Shown: positions 25,144 to 34,724 of the stretch, piece after piece
Layout: each line of letters starts with the position of its first letter
Position numbering within the stretch: position 1 is the first letter of the stretch
Assembly (NCBI RefSeq): GCF_009914765.1
Contig: NZ_WYDS01000013.1
Location: forward strand, 1-64,000
Reading direction: 5' to 3'
Length of the DNA stretch: 64,000 nucleotides
DNA from: Halodesulfovibrio sp. MK-HDV
Lineage (GTDB): Bacteria > Desulfobacterota > Desulfovibrionia > Desulfovibrionales > Desulfovibrionaceae
Position numbers and translations under genes: made by a program
Notes under the pieces: model-generated
What the model saw: the letters and a program-made list of their open reading frames with translations, nothing else
Database searches by the model: none
What the model was told of the DNA's origin: nothing

Positions 25144-26622
25144 CTAGCGTTTGCCACGCGGCTTTGAGCTGCGCGAATTGCTTGGCTTTGAACTACGGGA
25201 ACTGCTCGGTTTAGAGCCGTGTCCGCCAGTTGATTTTTTACCTTGAGAGCTACCCTGTGGCTTGCGTCTAAGGCTTGTCTTGTGTCGGTAATCGATGTTG
25301 ATATTGTTACCGGCAGGTTCGTTGTAGTTGAAGTTGCCGAGTTTGCGCATTGAGAAAGCCTTGCCGATCTCCTGCTCCATCTGGAGCATTTCCATGAGGT
25401 CTTTTTCACCGATTAAGGTAATGGCAGTACCTTTGCGGTATGCACGAGCTGTTCGTCCAACACGGTGAATGTACATGTCTGAATGAGACGGTGCGTCAAA
25501 CTGAACAATGTGCGTGATGTGGTCAAGATCGATACCGCGTGCAACGAGGTCTGTTGCTACGAGTACGCGTGCTTCACCTGACTGCATTTTTGCAAGCATT
25601 TTGTTTCGTTTTGACTGTGACAGGTCACTGTGCAGCGCAGCTACATCGCCAAATCTACCTGAAAGAAAACGTTCGATTTCTCGGCAGGTTTCTTTGGTGT
25701 TAGTAAAAATGATAACACCGCCGTCTTCCTTGGAATGCGGGCTGTGCTCTGCACGTTTCTGTTTGTGTACGAGCTCGTCAGAATCATTAAGCAGCAGCGG
25801 CATCAATGCTAAAAGAAGTTTCTTTTTAAGATGCGGCGCTACGGTGTAAATTTCGTGTGAGATGTCCGGCTTTGCTTCATCTGTGCGTACATCAATAACT
25901 GTAGGGTCTTTGGTGTAGGTGCATGCCAGATGCTCGATAGGCTTCGGCATGGTTGCAGAGAAGAATGCAGTTGTACGCTTGGACGGAATGTGATCCAGAA
26001 TTTTTGTAATTTCAGGCAAGAAACCGAGGTCGAACATGCGGTCTGCTTCATCAATGATGAGCGTATCAACGCCGCCGAGACGGATTTCTTTCTGATTAAT
26101 AAAATCGAGAAGTCGCCCTGGTGTTGCTACAATAATTGTAGACGCAGCTGCGGCTTTTTTTTGTGGCGTGGCACCGGCACCGCCGTAGACAGCTCCGCAA
26201 CGGAAGCCGGTCTGTTGGCCGAGGTCAATGCAGGTTTTCTGAATCTGGAGAGCAAGCTCACGGGTCGGTGCGAGAATGAGCGCACGAATTGGACCGCGCT
26301 TCAGTGCGTCTTCTGCTGCTAAGTGCTGGAGCAAAGGAAGAAGGAACGCTGCTGTTTTGCCTGTACCTGTGTTTGCAAGGGCAATGGTGTCCTGTCTTTT
26401 GAGCAGGGCAGGAATAACAGCCTGCTGAACAGGAGTCGGTCTGGTAAATTTGCAGGCAACTAAGCCTGATCGGATACGCTGATCAAATGAAAACTGATCG
26501 AAGTAGAACTGTTCATAAGAAGGCTGTTCTGTTTCGGTATCAGTTTCAACTTCGGCTTCAATGGTAGTTTCAGCTTCGGTTGCTTTTTCAAGTTCGTCGG
26601 CGTTTATTTCGGGCGTGGTCAT
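25144..26622 (-). CDS. DEAD-box ATP-dependent RNA helicase (RhlE-like)
   Basis: This 492-residue helicase has an acidic N-terminal tail rich in Glu/Thr. The motifs then follow in order: Q motif (FDQRIRSGLVACKFTRPTPVQ), I (ANTGTGKT), Ia (APTRELA), II (IIDEADRM), III (SATMPK) and VI (HRVGRTAR). The C-terminal tail of about 40 residues is Lys/Ser/Arg-rich (SSRSSKPSNSRSSKP), as in RhlE-type enzymes that bind ribosomal or cold-stress RNA. AAGGAC precedes the ATG. A possible promoter lies about 195 bases upstream and shares 19 bases with one before the glycerophosphodiesterase gene. Confidence 0.92.
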   Translation of the reverse strand: MTTPEINADELEKATEAETTIEAEVETDTETEQPSYEQFYFDQFSFDQRIRSGLVACKFTRPTPVQQAVIPALLKRQDTIALANTGTGKTAAFLLPLLQHLAAEDALKRGPIRALILAPTRELALQIQKTCIDLGQQTGFRCGAVYGGAGATPQKKAAAASTIIVATPGRLLDFINQKEIRLGGVDTLIIDEADRMFDLGFLPEITKILDHIPSKRTTAFFSATMPKPIEHLACTYTKDPTVIDVRTDEAKPDISHEIYTVAPHLKKKLLLALMPLLLNDSDELVHKQKRAEHSPHSKEDGGVIIFTNTKETCREIERFLSGRFGDVAALHSDLSQSKRNKMLAKMQSGEARVLVATDLVARGIDLDHITHIVQFDAPSHSDMYIHRVGRTARAYRKGTAITLIGEKDLMEMLQMEQEIGKAFSMRKLGNFNYNEPAGNNINIDYRHKTSLRRKPQGSSQGKKSTGGHGSKPSSSRSSKPSNSRSSKPRGKR

Positions 26623-26992
26623 GGGAGTCCTTTATTATTCGACATTTTTCAGCGTAGGATATGCAGTATTTGCGCTTGAAATGTTTAAGATTGAAGTTAG
26701 CTGAGTGCACGTCATCAGTTTGCGACTGCGCAGCATTCAGCTGTAGGCGCTTTTATGATGTCTTTGGGCAAGTGCCCCTGAGACATATGGCAATATCTCA
26801 CTCTGATGGTCATCGTAGTATAAGAAACGAAGAGCACTCGCAAATGAAATATTTTTAAAATGAAAAGTACTCAGGCTCAGCGACCTTATAATGTCTGCAG
26901 TGTGGGCATCCTCGTATCATATTACGTTAGCACCATTGGGTTGCATAATAATGATATTTTAAGGCTCGCACATAGAAAATGACGGGGGACTT
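26623..26992. other. Divergent intergenic region between RNA helicase and glycogen phosphorylase genes
   Basis: No gene is seen. On the minus strand GCTCTTCGTTTCTTATACT (26817-26835) ends in a good -10 box, TATACT. The plus-strand side upstream of the phosphorylase is AT-rich (ATAATAATGATATTTTAAGG) and a weak GGGGGA precedes its ATG. Confidence 0.45.
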
Positions 26993-29488
26993 ATGCCGAA
27001 AGACGTAAAAGACTATCTACACCTGCTCGATAAACCACTCGACGAATCAGCAGCTCCGGCAGCGCGTAACTCTGCGCTAGGTGAAGATGCTTTGTGGCAC
27101 GTGTTGTATTCGTTGGGACGCGATAATACGCACCCCAGTAAACATAAATGTTATTGGGGGCTTGTGCTGGCAGTTCGTGATCGTATGCTGGAAAAATGGG
27201 CTGCTGTGCAGAAGCAATATTATGAAAACGATGACAAACGATTGTATTATCTTTCGCTTGAGTTTTTACCCGGCAAGTTTTTACGCAGTAACCTGTTGGC
27301 GCTTGGCTTGGAAAATGAAGCGCACGAATTTTTGCGTGATCAGGGGTTCTCGTTAGATGAAATTATTGAGCAAGAATGTGAGCCGGGGCTGGGGAACGGC
27401 GGATTAGGGCGTCTTGCTTCCTGTTATATGGATTCAATGGCGACACTCGGATTGCCTGCATACGGCTATGGTATTCGTTATTCATATGGTTTGTTCAGAC
27501 AAGAAATTCGTAATGGACAGCAGGTTGAACAGCCGGATAACTGGTTGCATGAAGGTAGCCATTGGCTGATTCCACGTCCTCATGGTCTGTATCCGATCCG
27601 TTTTTACGGTAAGGTTCATGAATGGCTGGATGATGATGGTGTGCTGCACCATGACTGGCGCGGCGGGGATATTGTTATGGCTATGGCGAATGATGTGTAT
27701 GTGCCTGGCTATCGCAATGGCCATGTAAACTGCATTCGTTTGTGGGAAGCGCGTCCTCATAAAGAGTTTGTGTTGAGTTCGTTTAATGCGGGTGACTACA
27801 TAGGATCTGTTCAGGAAAAAATTGCAGATGAAAATATTTCTATGGTGCTGTATCCGAGCGATGACGCGCCGGAAGGAAAAACTCTACGACTGAAGCAGCA
27901 GTATTTCTTCGTGGCAGCCACCATGCGAGATTTGATTCGTCGATTTAAAAAGTTAAATAAGCCTTGGGATCAATTAGCGGAAAAAAATGTTGTTCAGCTA
28001 AACGAAACACATCCATCCATTGCCATTCCAGAACTGATGCGAGTGCTGGTAGATGAAGAATTGCTCGGATGGGAAGAAGCATGGTGCATTTGCCAAAAAC
28101 TTTTTGCCTACACCAACCATACAATTCTTCCAGAGGCGTTGGAAACATGGCCAGTGACGCTTGTTGAGCGTCTGCTACCACGCCATATGCAGATCATATA
28201 TGAAATTAACCGACGCTTTCTTGAGGAAGTCCGTCTACATTTCCGCGACGAACCTGACCTTCCTTCTCGTGTTTCGCTCATTTCAGATGGTCCAGAAAAA
28301 ATAGTACGTATGAGTCATTTAGCGATCGTTGGTAGCTTTAGTGTTAACGGTGTTTCAGCATTGCATACGCAAATTTTGCGTGACCGTGTATTTCACGATT
28401 TTATTCGGATATTCCCAGATAGGTTTAATAATAAAACAAACGGCGTAACACCGCGTAGATGGCTGCGGCAGTGTAACGTTGCGTTATCATGGTTACTTGG
28501 TGAACATTTGGGATGCAGCTGGGTGACAGACCTGAATAAACTGGAGCGTATTCGTGAGCTGGCAGAAGTTGAGGAATTTCGCCATGACTGGGATCAGTGC
28601 CGTCTTACAAATAAAAAGCGCCTTGCAGATTATATAGAAAAGGCAAACGGCATTACGATTAATCCGCACAGTATTTTTGATGTGCAGGTAAAGCGTTTCC
28701 ACGAGTATAAGCGCCAGTTGTTGAACGTGTTACACATTATCTCGCTCTACAATAGTATACGGAAAAATCCAGAAGTGAAGATTCAGCCTCGCACGTTTAT
28801 CTTTGGCGGTAAGGCTGCTCCAAGCTACTGGATGGCGAAGGACATCATTTATCTTATTAACTGCGTTGCACGGCGAGTGAATTCTGACCCGCATACACGA
28901 GATTCGTTGAAGGTGGTCTTCCTTGCAAACTACAATGTTACGCTGGCACAGCTTCTTGTTCCTGCGACAGATGTCTCTGAGCAGATCTCAACTGCAGGGT
29001 ATGAGGCATCCGGTACCGGTAATATGAAATTTGCCCTTAACGGTGCATTGACCATCGGTACAAGAGATGGTGCGAATATTGAAATTGCCGAGCGCGTTGG
29101 AGATCCGAATATTTATCTCTTTGGTCTATGCGAGCAGGAAGTTATTGATCTGAAAAAGCGTGGCTACAATCCGTGGGATATATACAAAGACGATAGTGAA
29201 TTGCGGGAAGTTTTGGACATGATCAATTCAGACCAGTTTACACCGGGTAATCCCACAGCCTTTAGTGCGATTTTCGATTCCCTGTTAAGCGGCGGAGATC
29301 GTTTTATGGTGCTTGCTGATTATCGTGCCTATGTGGAAACACACAAGCGCATTGCGCATGAATATGTTGACCGTGAACTTTGGATAAAGAAATCCATTAT
29401 GAACACCGCCGGCATGGGATTCTTCTCCAGCGACCGAGCTGTTCAAGAATATATAGACGGCATCTGGAACATAAAACCAGACGTTTAG
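26993..29488 (+). CDS. glgP: Glycogen/maltodextrin phosphorylase
   Basis: This 831-residue GT35 enzyme releases glucose-1-phosphate from alpha-1,4-glucan. Its length matches the family. Visible features are LGNGGLGRLASCYMDS, NKTNGVTPRRWL, the phosphate and glucan region, and the PLP-site signature EASGTGNMKFALNGALTIGT. The nucleotide-binding region KRFHEYKRQLLN is conserved. It stands alone, with a bidirectional terminator right after it, and implies polyglucose storage in this organism. Confidence 0.95.
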   Translation: MPKDVKDYLHLLDKPLDESAAPAARNSALGEDALWHVLYSLGRDNTHPSKHKCYWGLVLAVRDRMLEKWAAVQKQYYENDDKRLYYLSLEFLPGKFLRSNLLALGLENEAHEFLRDQGFSLDEIIEQECEPGLGNGGLGRLASCYMDSMATLGLPAYGYGIRYSYGLFRQEIRNGQQVEQPDNWLHEGSHWLIPRPHGLYPIRFYGKVHEWLDDDGVLHHDWRGGDIVMAMANDVYVPGYRNGHVNCIRLWEARPHKEFVLSSFNAGDYIGSVQEKIADENISMVLYPSDDAPEGKTLRLKQQYFFVAATMRDLIRRFKKLNKPWDQLAEKNVVQLNETHPSIAIPELMRVLVDEELLGWEEAWCICQKLFAYTNHTILPEALETWPVTLVERLLPRHMQIIYEINRRFLEEVRLHFRDEPDLPSRVSLISDGPEKIVRMSHLAIVGSFSVNGVSALHTQILRDRVFHDFIRIFPDRFNNKTNGVTPRRWLRQCNVALSWLLGEHLGCSWVTDLNKLERIRELAEVEEFRHDWDQCRLTNKKRLADYIEKANGITINPHSIFDVQVKRFHEYKRQLLNVLHIISLYNSIRKNPEVKIQPRTFIFGGKAAPSYWMAKDIIYLINCVARRVNSDPHTRDSLKVVFLANYNVTLAQLLVPATDVSEQISTAGYEASGTGNMKFALNGALTIGTRDGANIEIAERVGDPNIYLFGLCEQEVIDLKKRGYNPWDIYKDDSELREVLDMINSDQFTPGNPTAFSAIFDSLLSGGDRFMVLADYRAYVETHKRIAHEYVDRELWIKKSIMNTAGMGFFSSDRAVQEYIDGIWNIKPDV

Positions 29489-29497
29489 TTTGCTAAT

Positions 29498-29533
29498 AAA
29501 AAAGGCTTCCCGTGAAAAGGAAGCCTTTTTTAT
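29498..29533. terminator. Bidirectional intrinsic terminator
   Basis: The stem AAAAAAGGCTTCC pairs with GGAAGCCTTTTTT around a loop of about 8 bases, between the convergent phosphorylase and EamA transporter genes. Confidence 0.9.
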
Positions 29534-29546
29534 TATGATGCAGTCG

Positions 29547-30434
29547 CTAAATGAAGAGTAACGCAGACCCGCCACATGCTGTAAGAACGCTGAGGACGAC
29601 ACGTCGTGACGGCATTTTTTTATCAACAACGGCAGTAATCATGATGACGGCAAGCGGTGTCATACTAATAAGTGATGCTGCGATTCCGGCTTTTGCATAC
29701 TTCATAGAAAACAAAGCAATCCAGTTACCGATTGTGGTGCCGAAAAAGCTTGCAACAAGTACAATCTTCATCGCCTTTTTCATGTTTTCTTTTTGCTCAA
29801 AAATTTTGTGATACTGACCAAGAGCAGTTGCTGCAATCCAGGCACAGCTTGCAGCGGCGGCAATACGCAAAATACTGCCCATTAGCGGATCAAGTCCGTA
29901 GGAGAGTCCTTTGCGAATGCACACATGCGACAGGCCGAGTGCTAATACTGAAACCAGCACCAGTTTAAACCCATATCGCCACTCTTTGGAGTCTACGGGA
30001 ATATCTGTTTGTTCGTCGTTCTGGTTTGTGATTGATAACACTGAACCGATGATGACAAACATGCCGACAAGGTTGAGGAGTGTCAGTGACTCTCCCAGTG
30101 TGAAAAATGCGATTACAGCAGTAACACAAGGTGTCATCTGCCATAAAATTGAACCGGTTCTTGCCCCGATGCGGGTGCATCCCTCGTAGAAGAGGGTGTC
30201 TGCAACACCAAGTCCAAGAACGCCGGAGAGTAAAATCCAACCGATGGATTGGCTTGGAAATACCCATTCAGCACCGATAATAAGCGCAATGCAAATGTTG
30301 TAAAACAACACTAACGGGGTACGGCATAAGGTGAGTGGCCATGCCCCGATAAGTTTGGCAGCATTTGTATGCATGTAAGTAGAAAGTCCCCATAGGCACG
30401 CTGTGCCCAGTGCTGCGATTTCCCCTACAAACAT
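29547..30434 (-). CDS. EamA/DMT-family membrane transporter
   Basis: This 295-residue protein has about ten transmembrane helices in two EamA repeats (GEIAALGTACLWGLSTYM and the second starting near WRYGFKLVLVSVLALG). DMT exporters carry metabolites or amino acids, and the substrate cannot be predicted. The ATG at 30434 has AAGGAG eight bases upstream; the frame extends 30 codons further but without support. Monocistronic by appearance. Confidence 0.87.
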   Translation of the reverse strand: MFVGEIAALGTACLWGLSTYMHTNAAKLIGAWPLTLCRTPLVLFYNICIALIIGAEWVFPSQSIGWILLSGVLGLGVADTLFYEGCTRIGARTGSILWQMTPCVTAVIAFFTLGESLTLLNLVGMFVIIGSVLSITNQNDEQTDIPVDSKEWRYGFKLVLVSVLALGLSHVCIRKGLSYGLDPLMGSILRIAAAASCAWIAATALGQYHKIFEQKENMKKAMKIVLVASFFGTTIGNWIALFSMKYAKAGIAASLISMTPLAVIMITAVVDKKMPSRRVVLSVLTACGGSALLFI

Positions 30435-30561
30435 TGGTGTCTCCTTGTCGATAGTCGCAAGATGAATATCTGCAACATAACAATCTGTTTTTAAAGAAAA
30501 AATATAGTTCCTCCCTAGGCTCATTTTTTCATTTTCACAATGAATAAAGTGCGCAGAAACA

Positions 30562-30594
30562 AAAAAAGCCCCGTAGCAGCTGCTACGGGGCTTT
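30562..30594 (-). terminator. Terminator of the tyrS transcript
   Basis: A perfect stem (AAAGCCCCGTAGCAGC with GCTGCTACGGGGCTTT) is followed by seven T residues on the minus strand, about 25 bases after the tyrS stop. Confidence 0.9.
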
Positions 30595-30617
30595 GATCTT
30601 TTTATCTCTACAAAACG

Positions 30618-31808
30618 CTATTTAACAAATAATTTGAGGAAGCGTTTTTTACCAAGCTTGATGACATATTCACCAGCAGTAAGAGCATCTTCAGTGCTGC
30701 ATTTTTCTCCATCAATGGAGAGTGCACCCTGTTTCATAAGGCGACGTGCTTCACCGCGGGATTTAGTGAGCTTTGCATCTGTAAGGAATACAGGAGGCAT
30801 GGAAGCGTCACCGGATTCGCAAGTGTATTCCGGCAGATCGTCCGGAAGCTGACCTTTAGCGAATACTGAGTTGAATCCTGCACGAGCTTTAGCTGCTTCT
30901 TCAGCACCGTGGTACTGAGTTACAATATCTTCTGCGAGCTCTTCTTTAGCAATTTTCGGGTGGAGCTCACCAGATTCTACGTTAGCTTTAAGTGCTTTAA
31001 TTTCTTCAAGAGACTTGAGAGAAATGAGTTCGTAGTAGCGCCACATGAGTTCGTCAGAAATAGACATAAGCTTGCCGAACATGTCAGCAGGAGCTTCGTC
31101 AATACCCACGTAGTTACCGTAGGATTTTGACATCTTACGAACGCCGTCGAGGCCTTCAAGAATAGGCATGGTCATGACGCACTGCGGAGCCTGACCTTCC
31201 TGAGACTGGAGGGTACGACCCATAAGTAAGTTGAACTTCTGGTCAGTACCACCAAGTTCGATATCTGATTCGAGTGCAACAGAGTCATAGCCCTGTACAA
31301 GCGGATACAAGAATTCATGGATAGCGATAGGGGTGTTGCCCTTGTAACGCTGCTCAAAATCGTTACGCTCAAGCATACGCGCTACGGTATAGCGGGATGC
31401 AAGACGAATAAAGTCAGCTGCGCCGAATTTGTCGAACCACTCGGAGTTGAAGCGAACTTCGGTTTTTTCAGGATCAAGAATCTTGAAAACCTGTTCTTTA
31501 TATGTCTCTGCGTTAGCGAGAACATCTTCACGAGTAAGCGGAGGACGGGTGTCGGAACGGCCGGACGGGTCACCGATCATACCGGTGAAATCACCGATAA
31601 GGAAGATAACAGTGTGACCGAGTTCCTGAAAATGACGCAGCTTATGGATTGCAACACTATGACCAAGGTGCAAATCTGGAGCTGTTGGGTCAAAACCCAT
31701 TTTTACGCGCAGCGGTTTGCCTTTTTCGAGCTTTTTCTTAAGCTCGTCGGCATCAATAAGTTCAGCACAGCCACGCTGAATGATTTCGAGCTGTTTTTGA
31801 ATATCCAT
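30618..31808 (-). CDS. tyrS: Tyrosyl-tRNA synthetase
   Basis: This 396-residue class I synthetase has the HIGH-type motif HLGHS near residue 45, the tyrosine-pocket region [23 protein letters not shown] and the KMSKS motif ([14 protein letters not shown]). A C-terminal S4 RNA-binding domain ([12 protein letters not shown]) is present, as in TyrRS of the TyrZ-like short-loop type. AGAGAG precedes the ATG at 31808. The frame is open upstream for over 100 codons, but that part overlaps a dispersed repeat and has no homology. Confidence 0.95.
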   Translation of the reverse strand: MDIQKQLEIIQRGCAELIDADELKKKLEKGKPLRVKMGFDPTAPDLHLGHSVAIHKLRHFQELGHTVIFLIGDFTGMIGDPSGRSDTRPPLTREDVLANAETYKEQVFKILDPEKTEVRFNSEWFDKFGAADFIRLASRYTVARMLERNDFEQRYKGNTPIAIHEFLYPLVQGYDSVALESDIELGGTDQKFNLLMGRTLQSQEGQAPQCVMTMPILEGLDGVRKMSKSYGNYVGIDEAPADMFGKLMSISDELMWRYYELISLKSLEEIKALKANVESGELHPKIAKEELAEDIVTQYHGAEEAAKARAGFNSVFAKGQLPDDLPEYTCESGDASMPPVFLTDAKLTKSRGEARRLMKQGALSIDGEKCSTEDALTAGEYVIKLGKKRFLKLFVK

Positions 31809-31894
31809 AATTCTCTCTTTTACAAAAAAATATGTTGTAGCTTGGTGTCTGTTACAAAGAATTGATGAATTGTCAAACTTTGCAAAATTGTCAT

Positions 31895-32020
31895 ACAGCC
31901 TCCGGCGGGCAAGGGCTCTGCTTCCGCAGGGGACTGGTCTCCGTAACACTCGTTCCTCGTGAACGGTTACTGGCGCAAGCACCCGCAAGGGGGACGCCCC
32001 CTTGACCTCGATTATGGTGA
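31895..32020 (+). repeat. GC-rich dispersed element in plus orientation without an adjacent plus-strand gene
   Basis: It matches 19041-19165 closely, with GCCTCCGGCGGGCAAGGGCTC, ACTCGTTCCTCGTGAACGG, GCACCCGCAAGGGGGACGCCC and CTTGACC. Here no plus-strand gene ends before it, unlike the other copies. Confidence 0.75.
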
Positions 32021-32104
32021 AGGGGGGCTCTGGAAAGATCTTGGTGGTAAGAATATGTAAGCTACATAAGATTTTTAAGCCGTAATTATTTCGAAAATAA
32101 AATG

Positions 32105-32195
32105 GGTATCGCCTAGTCGCAGTCAAGAGGGCGTCCCTCTTGCGGGGATGCAAGGGGCTGGTCCCTTGCCCCTCGGAGAGTCGCCGAAGGCAATA
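32105..32195 (-). repeat. GC-rich dispersed 3'-UTR element downstream of ymdB
   Basis: The plus strand reads CGCAGTC(A/G)AGAGGGCGTCCCTCT and GCAAGGGGCTGGTCCCTTGCCCC, ending in CTCGGAGAGTCGCCGAAGGC next to the ymdB stop. The first block recurs at 38908 beside pyrC. Confidence 0.7.
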
Positions 32196-32197
32196 CC

Positions 32198-32972
32198 TTA
32201 CTCGCGAATAAGCTCAATAGCTGTGCACAGCCCTGTTTCATCATTGATGTCCATGAACAGACCGTTGATATGCTCAGTGCCTTTTGCAACTTTAAATCGC
32301 TGCGGCAGCCCTGTCATGAATCGTTCAATAATTACTTTTGGTTCCATACCGAGGCAGGATTCTTCGACTCCGCACATACCGGCATCAGTAAGATATCCGG
32401 TACCTTTTTGTAGGATCATCGCGTCTGCGGTTTGCACATGGGTGTGTGTGCCTATGACAGCCGAAACTTTGCCGTCCACATAGAAGGAGAGCGCTTTTTT
32501 TTTCGCTCGTTGCTTCGGCGTGGATGTCAATAATGCGAATAAGCACATCATCTGGAATGGACGCAAGCAGTTCGTCCACTTTCTTGAACGGGCAGTCGAT
32601 GTTGTCCATGAACGTGCGTCCCAGTAGGTTCATTACAGCAACTTTGCTACCGTTTTTAAGCTCATGAATAACGAGACCGCTGCCTGGCGCTCCCTGCGGA
32701 TAGTTAGCAGGGCGGATGAGCCGCGGTTCATTGTTAAGCAGGTTGTACATTTCCTTGTGCTTCCAGATGTGGTTACCGGAAGTAAGAATGTCTATACCTG
32801 CACCAAAAAGTTCGCGCATTGTGTCTCCTGAAAGACCAATGCCGCCGGAGGCGTTTTCCCCGTTAGCAATAACGAGGTCTGCCCCTTTTTCTTCTCTGAG
32901 AGAAGGAAGGCGTTTACGCAGAATAAGTCTGCCCGGTTTGCCTACAATGTCACCGAAGAATAAAATTCGCAT
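32198..32972 (-). pseudogene. ymdB: Frameshifted YmdB-type metallophosphoesterase
   Basis: The N-terminal part reads MRILFFGDIVGKPGR, VIANGENASGG and LTSGNHIWKHKE, the metal motifs of the YmdB/TIGR00282 2',3'-cAMP phosphodiesterase family. After AEATSEKK the frame is broken; the continuation ALSFYVDGKVSAVIGTHTHVQTAD is in the next frame. The break lies in nine consecutive T (32495-32503, A on the coding strand); eight would restore a protein of about 258 residues. Causes could be a homopolymer sequencing error, slippage-prone phase variation or transcriptional slippage. Both halves are otherwise intact. The gene starts 15 bases after the moeA stop. Confidence 0.88.
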
Positions 32973-32987
32973 GACGCTTCCTATAAT

Positions 32988-34226
32988 TTAAAAAAAGAGT
33001 ACGTCAACTGCTGTGCCTTCGTAGATGCCTTCACTGTCTGCGCCAATACGCGCGACACCGTCAGCCTGAAGCATGGTTTTCAGTAAGCCGGATTTTCCGA
33101 GCACAGGGGTTGCGATGGTTTTTCCATTTTTTTCTGTTACGCTGACGCGCACATAATCTTCACGCCCCGGTTTGGAAGCCACGTTGCGGCTAAGTACAGC
33201 TTGCTTGGAAGGCCAGCGGGTTTGATCGAACGCGTTTGTATCCCCACCAAGGTAGCGTAAAAACGGCATGCCGAGAATAAACATGACAACCTGCGCAGAG
33301 GCAACTTGTCCGGGGAGTCCCCATATGGCTTTGTTGCCGCATTTTGCAAGAATGAGCGGTTTACCCGGACTGATGGCTACCCCGTGGTTGATGATCTCTG
33401 CACCTTCGATTTCTTCAATAGCTCCCACTGTGAGATCACGAACACCAACAGAGCTGCCGCCGGAAAGGAATACAACATCGTTTTCCGCAAGGGCATTTTC
33501 AAGCGCTGTTTTGAGTGATTCGAGATTGTCTTCAACAAGGCCGTAGGTTTTCGCAGTCGCACCTGCACGTCGAGCACATGCTGCAAGAGTGTAGCTGTTA
33601 ACGTCGCGTACTTGTCCAACAACAGGTTTTTCCTCAATAGGGATAAGTTCATCACCGGTTGAGATGATGCCTACTCGCGGCGTATTGTTGACTGGGATTT
33701 CCATAACACCGAGCGCTGCCAGCATTCCGACTTCTTGAGGACGGATACGGGTTCCGGCAACAAGAGCTGGATTTCCTGTTGTTGCGTCTTCACCTTTGAG
33801 CATGACGTTTTCGAATGGTGCGAGAGACTTGCGGATTTCCACAGTTCCTGCGCCAAGAGATTCCGTGTGTTCAACCATGACAACTGCGTCTGCACCGTCT
33901 GGAAGAATTCCGCCGGTTACGATTCCGGCGCATTCGCCATTTTGAAGAGTATATGATGCAGGTTGTTCAATATCGATATCACCGACAGATTCGAGATACG
34001 CAGGGTTTGCTTCAGATGCACCGAAGACACTGGACGCATTAATTGCGTAGCCGTCCATACATGAGCGGCTGGCAAGCGGCAGGTCTTCTGCTGCAATAAT
34101 ATCTTCCGCAAGTACACATCCATCTACAGCATCAATAGATACCGTGTGGGCTTGCAACGGGGAAAATGAGTGAAGTGCTTGAATAAATTCCTGCACGCTG
34201 AGTACATTGAAGAAATCTTTTTTCAT
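32988..34226 (-). CDS. moeA: Molybdopterin molybdenumtransferase
   Basis: This 412-residue protein inserts molybdate into adenylylated molybdopterin. Signatures are LPLASRSCMDGYAI near residue 50, GGILPDGADAVVMVEHT, the MogA-like domain VGIISTGDEL and FLSGGSSVG, then HGVAISPGKPLILA. The ATG at 34226 has GAGGAT upstream. Sulfate reducers need the cofactor for formate dehydrogenases. It is followed closely by ymdB. Confidence 0.94.
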   Translation of the reverse strand: MKKDFFNVLSVQEFIQALHSFSPLQAHTVSIDAVDGCVLAEDIIAAEDLPLASRSCMDGYAINASSVFGASEANPAYLESVGDIDIEQPASYTLQNGECAGIVTGGILPDGADAVVMVEHTESLGAGTVEIRKSLAPFENVMLKGEDATTGNPALVAGTRIRPQEVGMLAALGVMEIPVNNTPRVGIISTGDELIPIEEKPVVGQVRDVNSYTLAACARRAGATAKTYGLVEDNLESLKTALENALAENDVVFLSGGSSVGVRDLTVGAIEEIEGAEIINHGVAISPGKPLILAKCGNKAIWGLPGQVASAQVVMFILGMPFLRYLGGDTNAFDQTRWPSKQAVLSRNVASKPGREDYVRVSVTEKNGKTIATPVLGKSGLLKTMLQADGVARIGADSEGIYEGTAVDVLFF

Positions 34227-34724
34227 ATCGTATCCTCGAATCTTAATTAAATGGCGAACAAGCAGAGTAGCCTGTAACCGCAAGTGGTGCAAGGCTGAGG
34301 TGGTTGCGACAGTGTTGGAAATTCTTGGTAATGGGCGCAAAAAAACATCCGTCTGAGCCTGGAGAAAAAGGAAGGTACGAAGTTCTTTTTCTCCGTGTTC
34401 AAACGGATGTGCGGTGCTTTTTAAATGCCCCTTCGGGAAAAGGGGCATTTAATATGGGATAGGACGTGTATTAAACAAATTTCTTCTCTGGAAGCGTAGG
34501 GATTACGCGATGTATTGCTTAATACCGGTACGGGAAAGCTACCAGCGTCCTTGGGGGATCATATTATAAAGCAGACTGCTGACAAACCAGCACATTGCTG
34601 CGTTACTTCAAAAAAATCTGATGCTCACATAGGTCTAACTATGCTTCGCCCCTGACTTTTTCTTGTGCTTTGCACTGCACAAGTTTGTCTCAATCTGTCA
34701 AAAAACAACTTTGTCAGCAAACTC
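34227..34724. other. Non-coding interval with two large hairpins and a repeat-like element
   Basis: No gene is seen. Nested stems (ACATCCGT with ACGGATGT, and GGAGAAAAAG with CTTTTTCTCC) at 34344-34414 end in seven T on the minus strand. A second hairpin (AAATGCCCC with GGGGCATTT) is at 34424-34450. Positions 34589-34607 match 38090-38108 in 17 of 19 bases. Positions 34667-34688 hold CTTGTGC...GCACAAG. Confidence 0.55.
34344..34414 (-). terminator. Nested-stem terminator upstream of moeA
   Basis: On the minus strand a long two-part stem is followed by TTTTTTT. It could end the exporter transcript or act as an attenuator in a moeA leader. Its distance from the exporter stop is about 310 bases. 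Confidence 0.6.
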
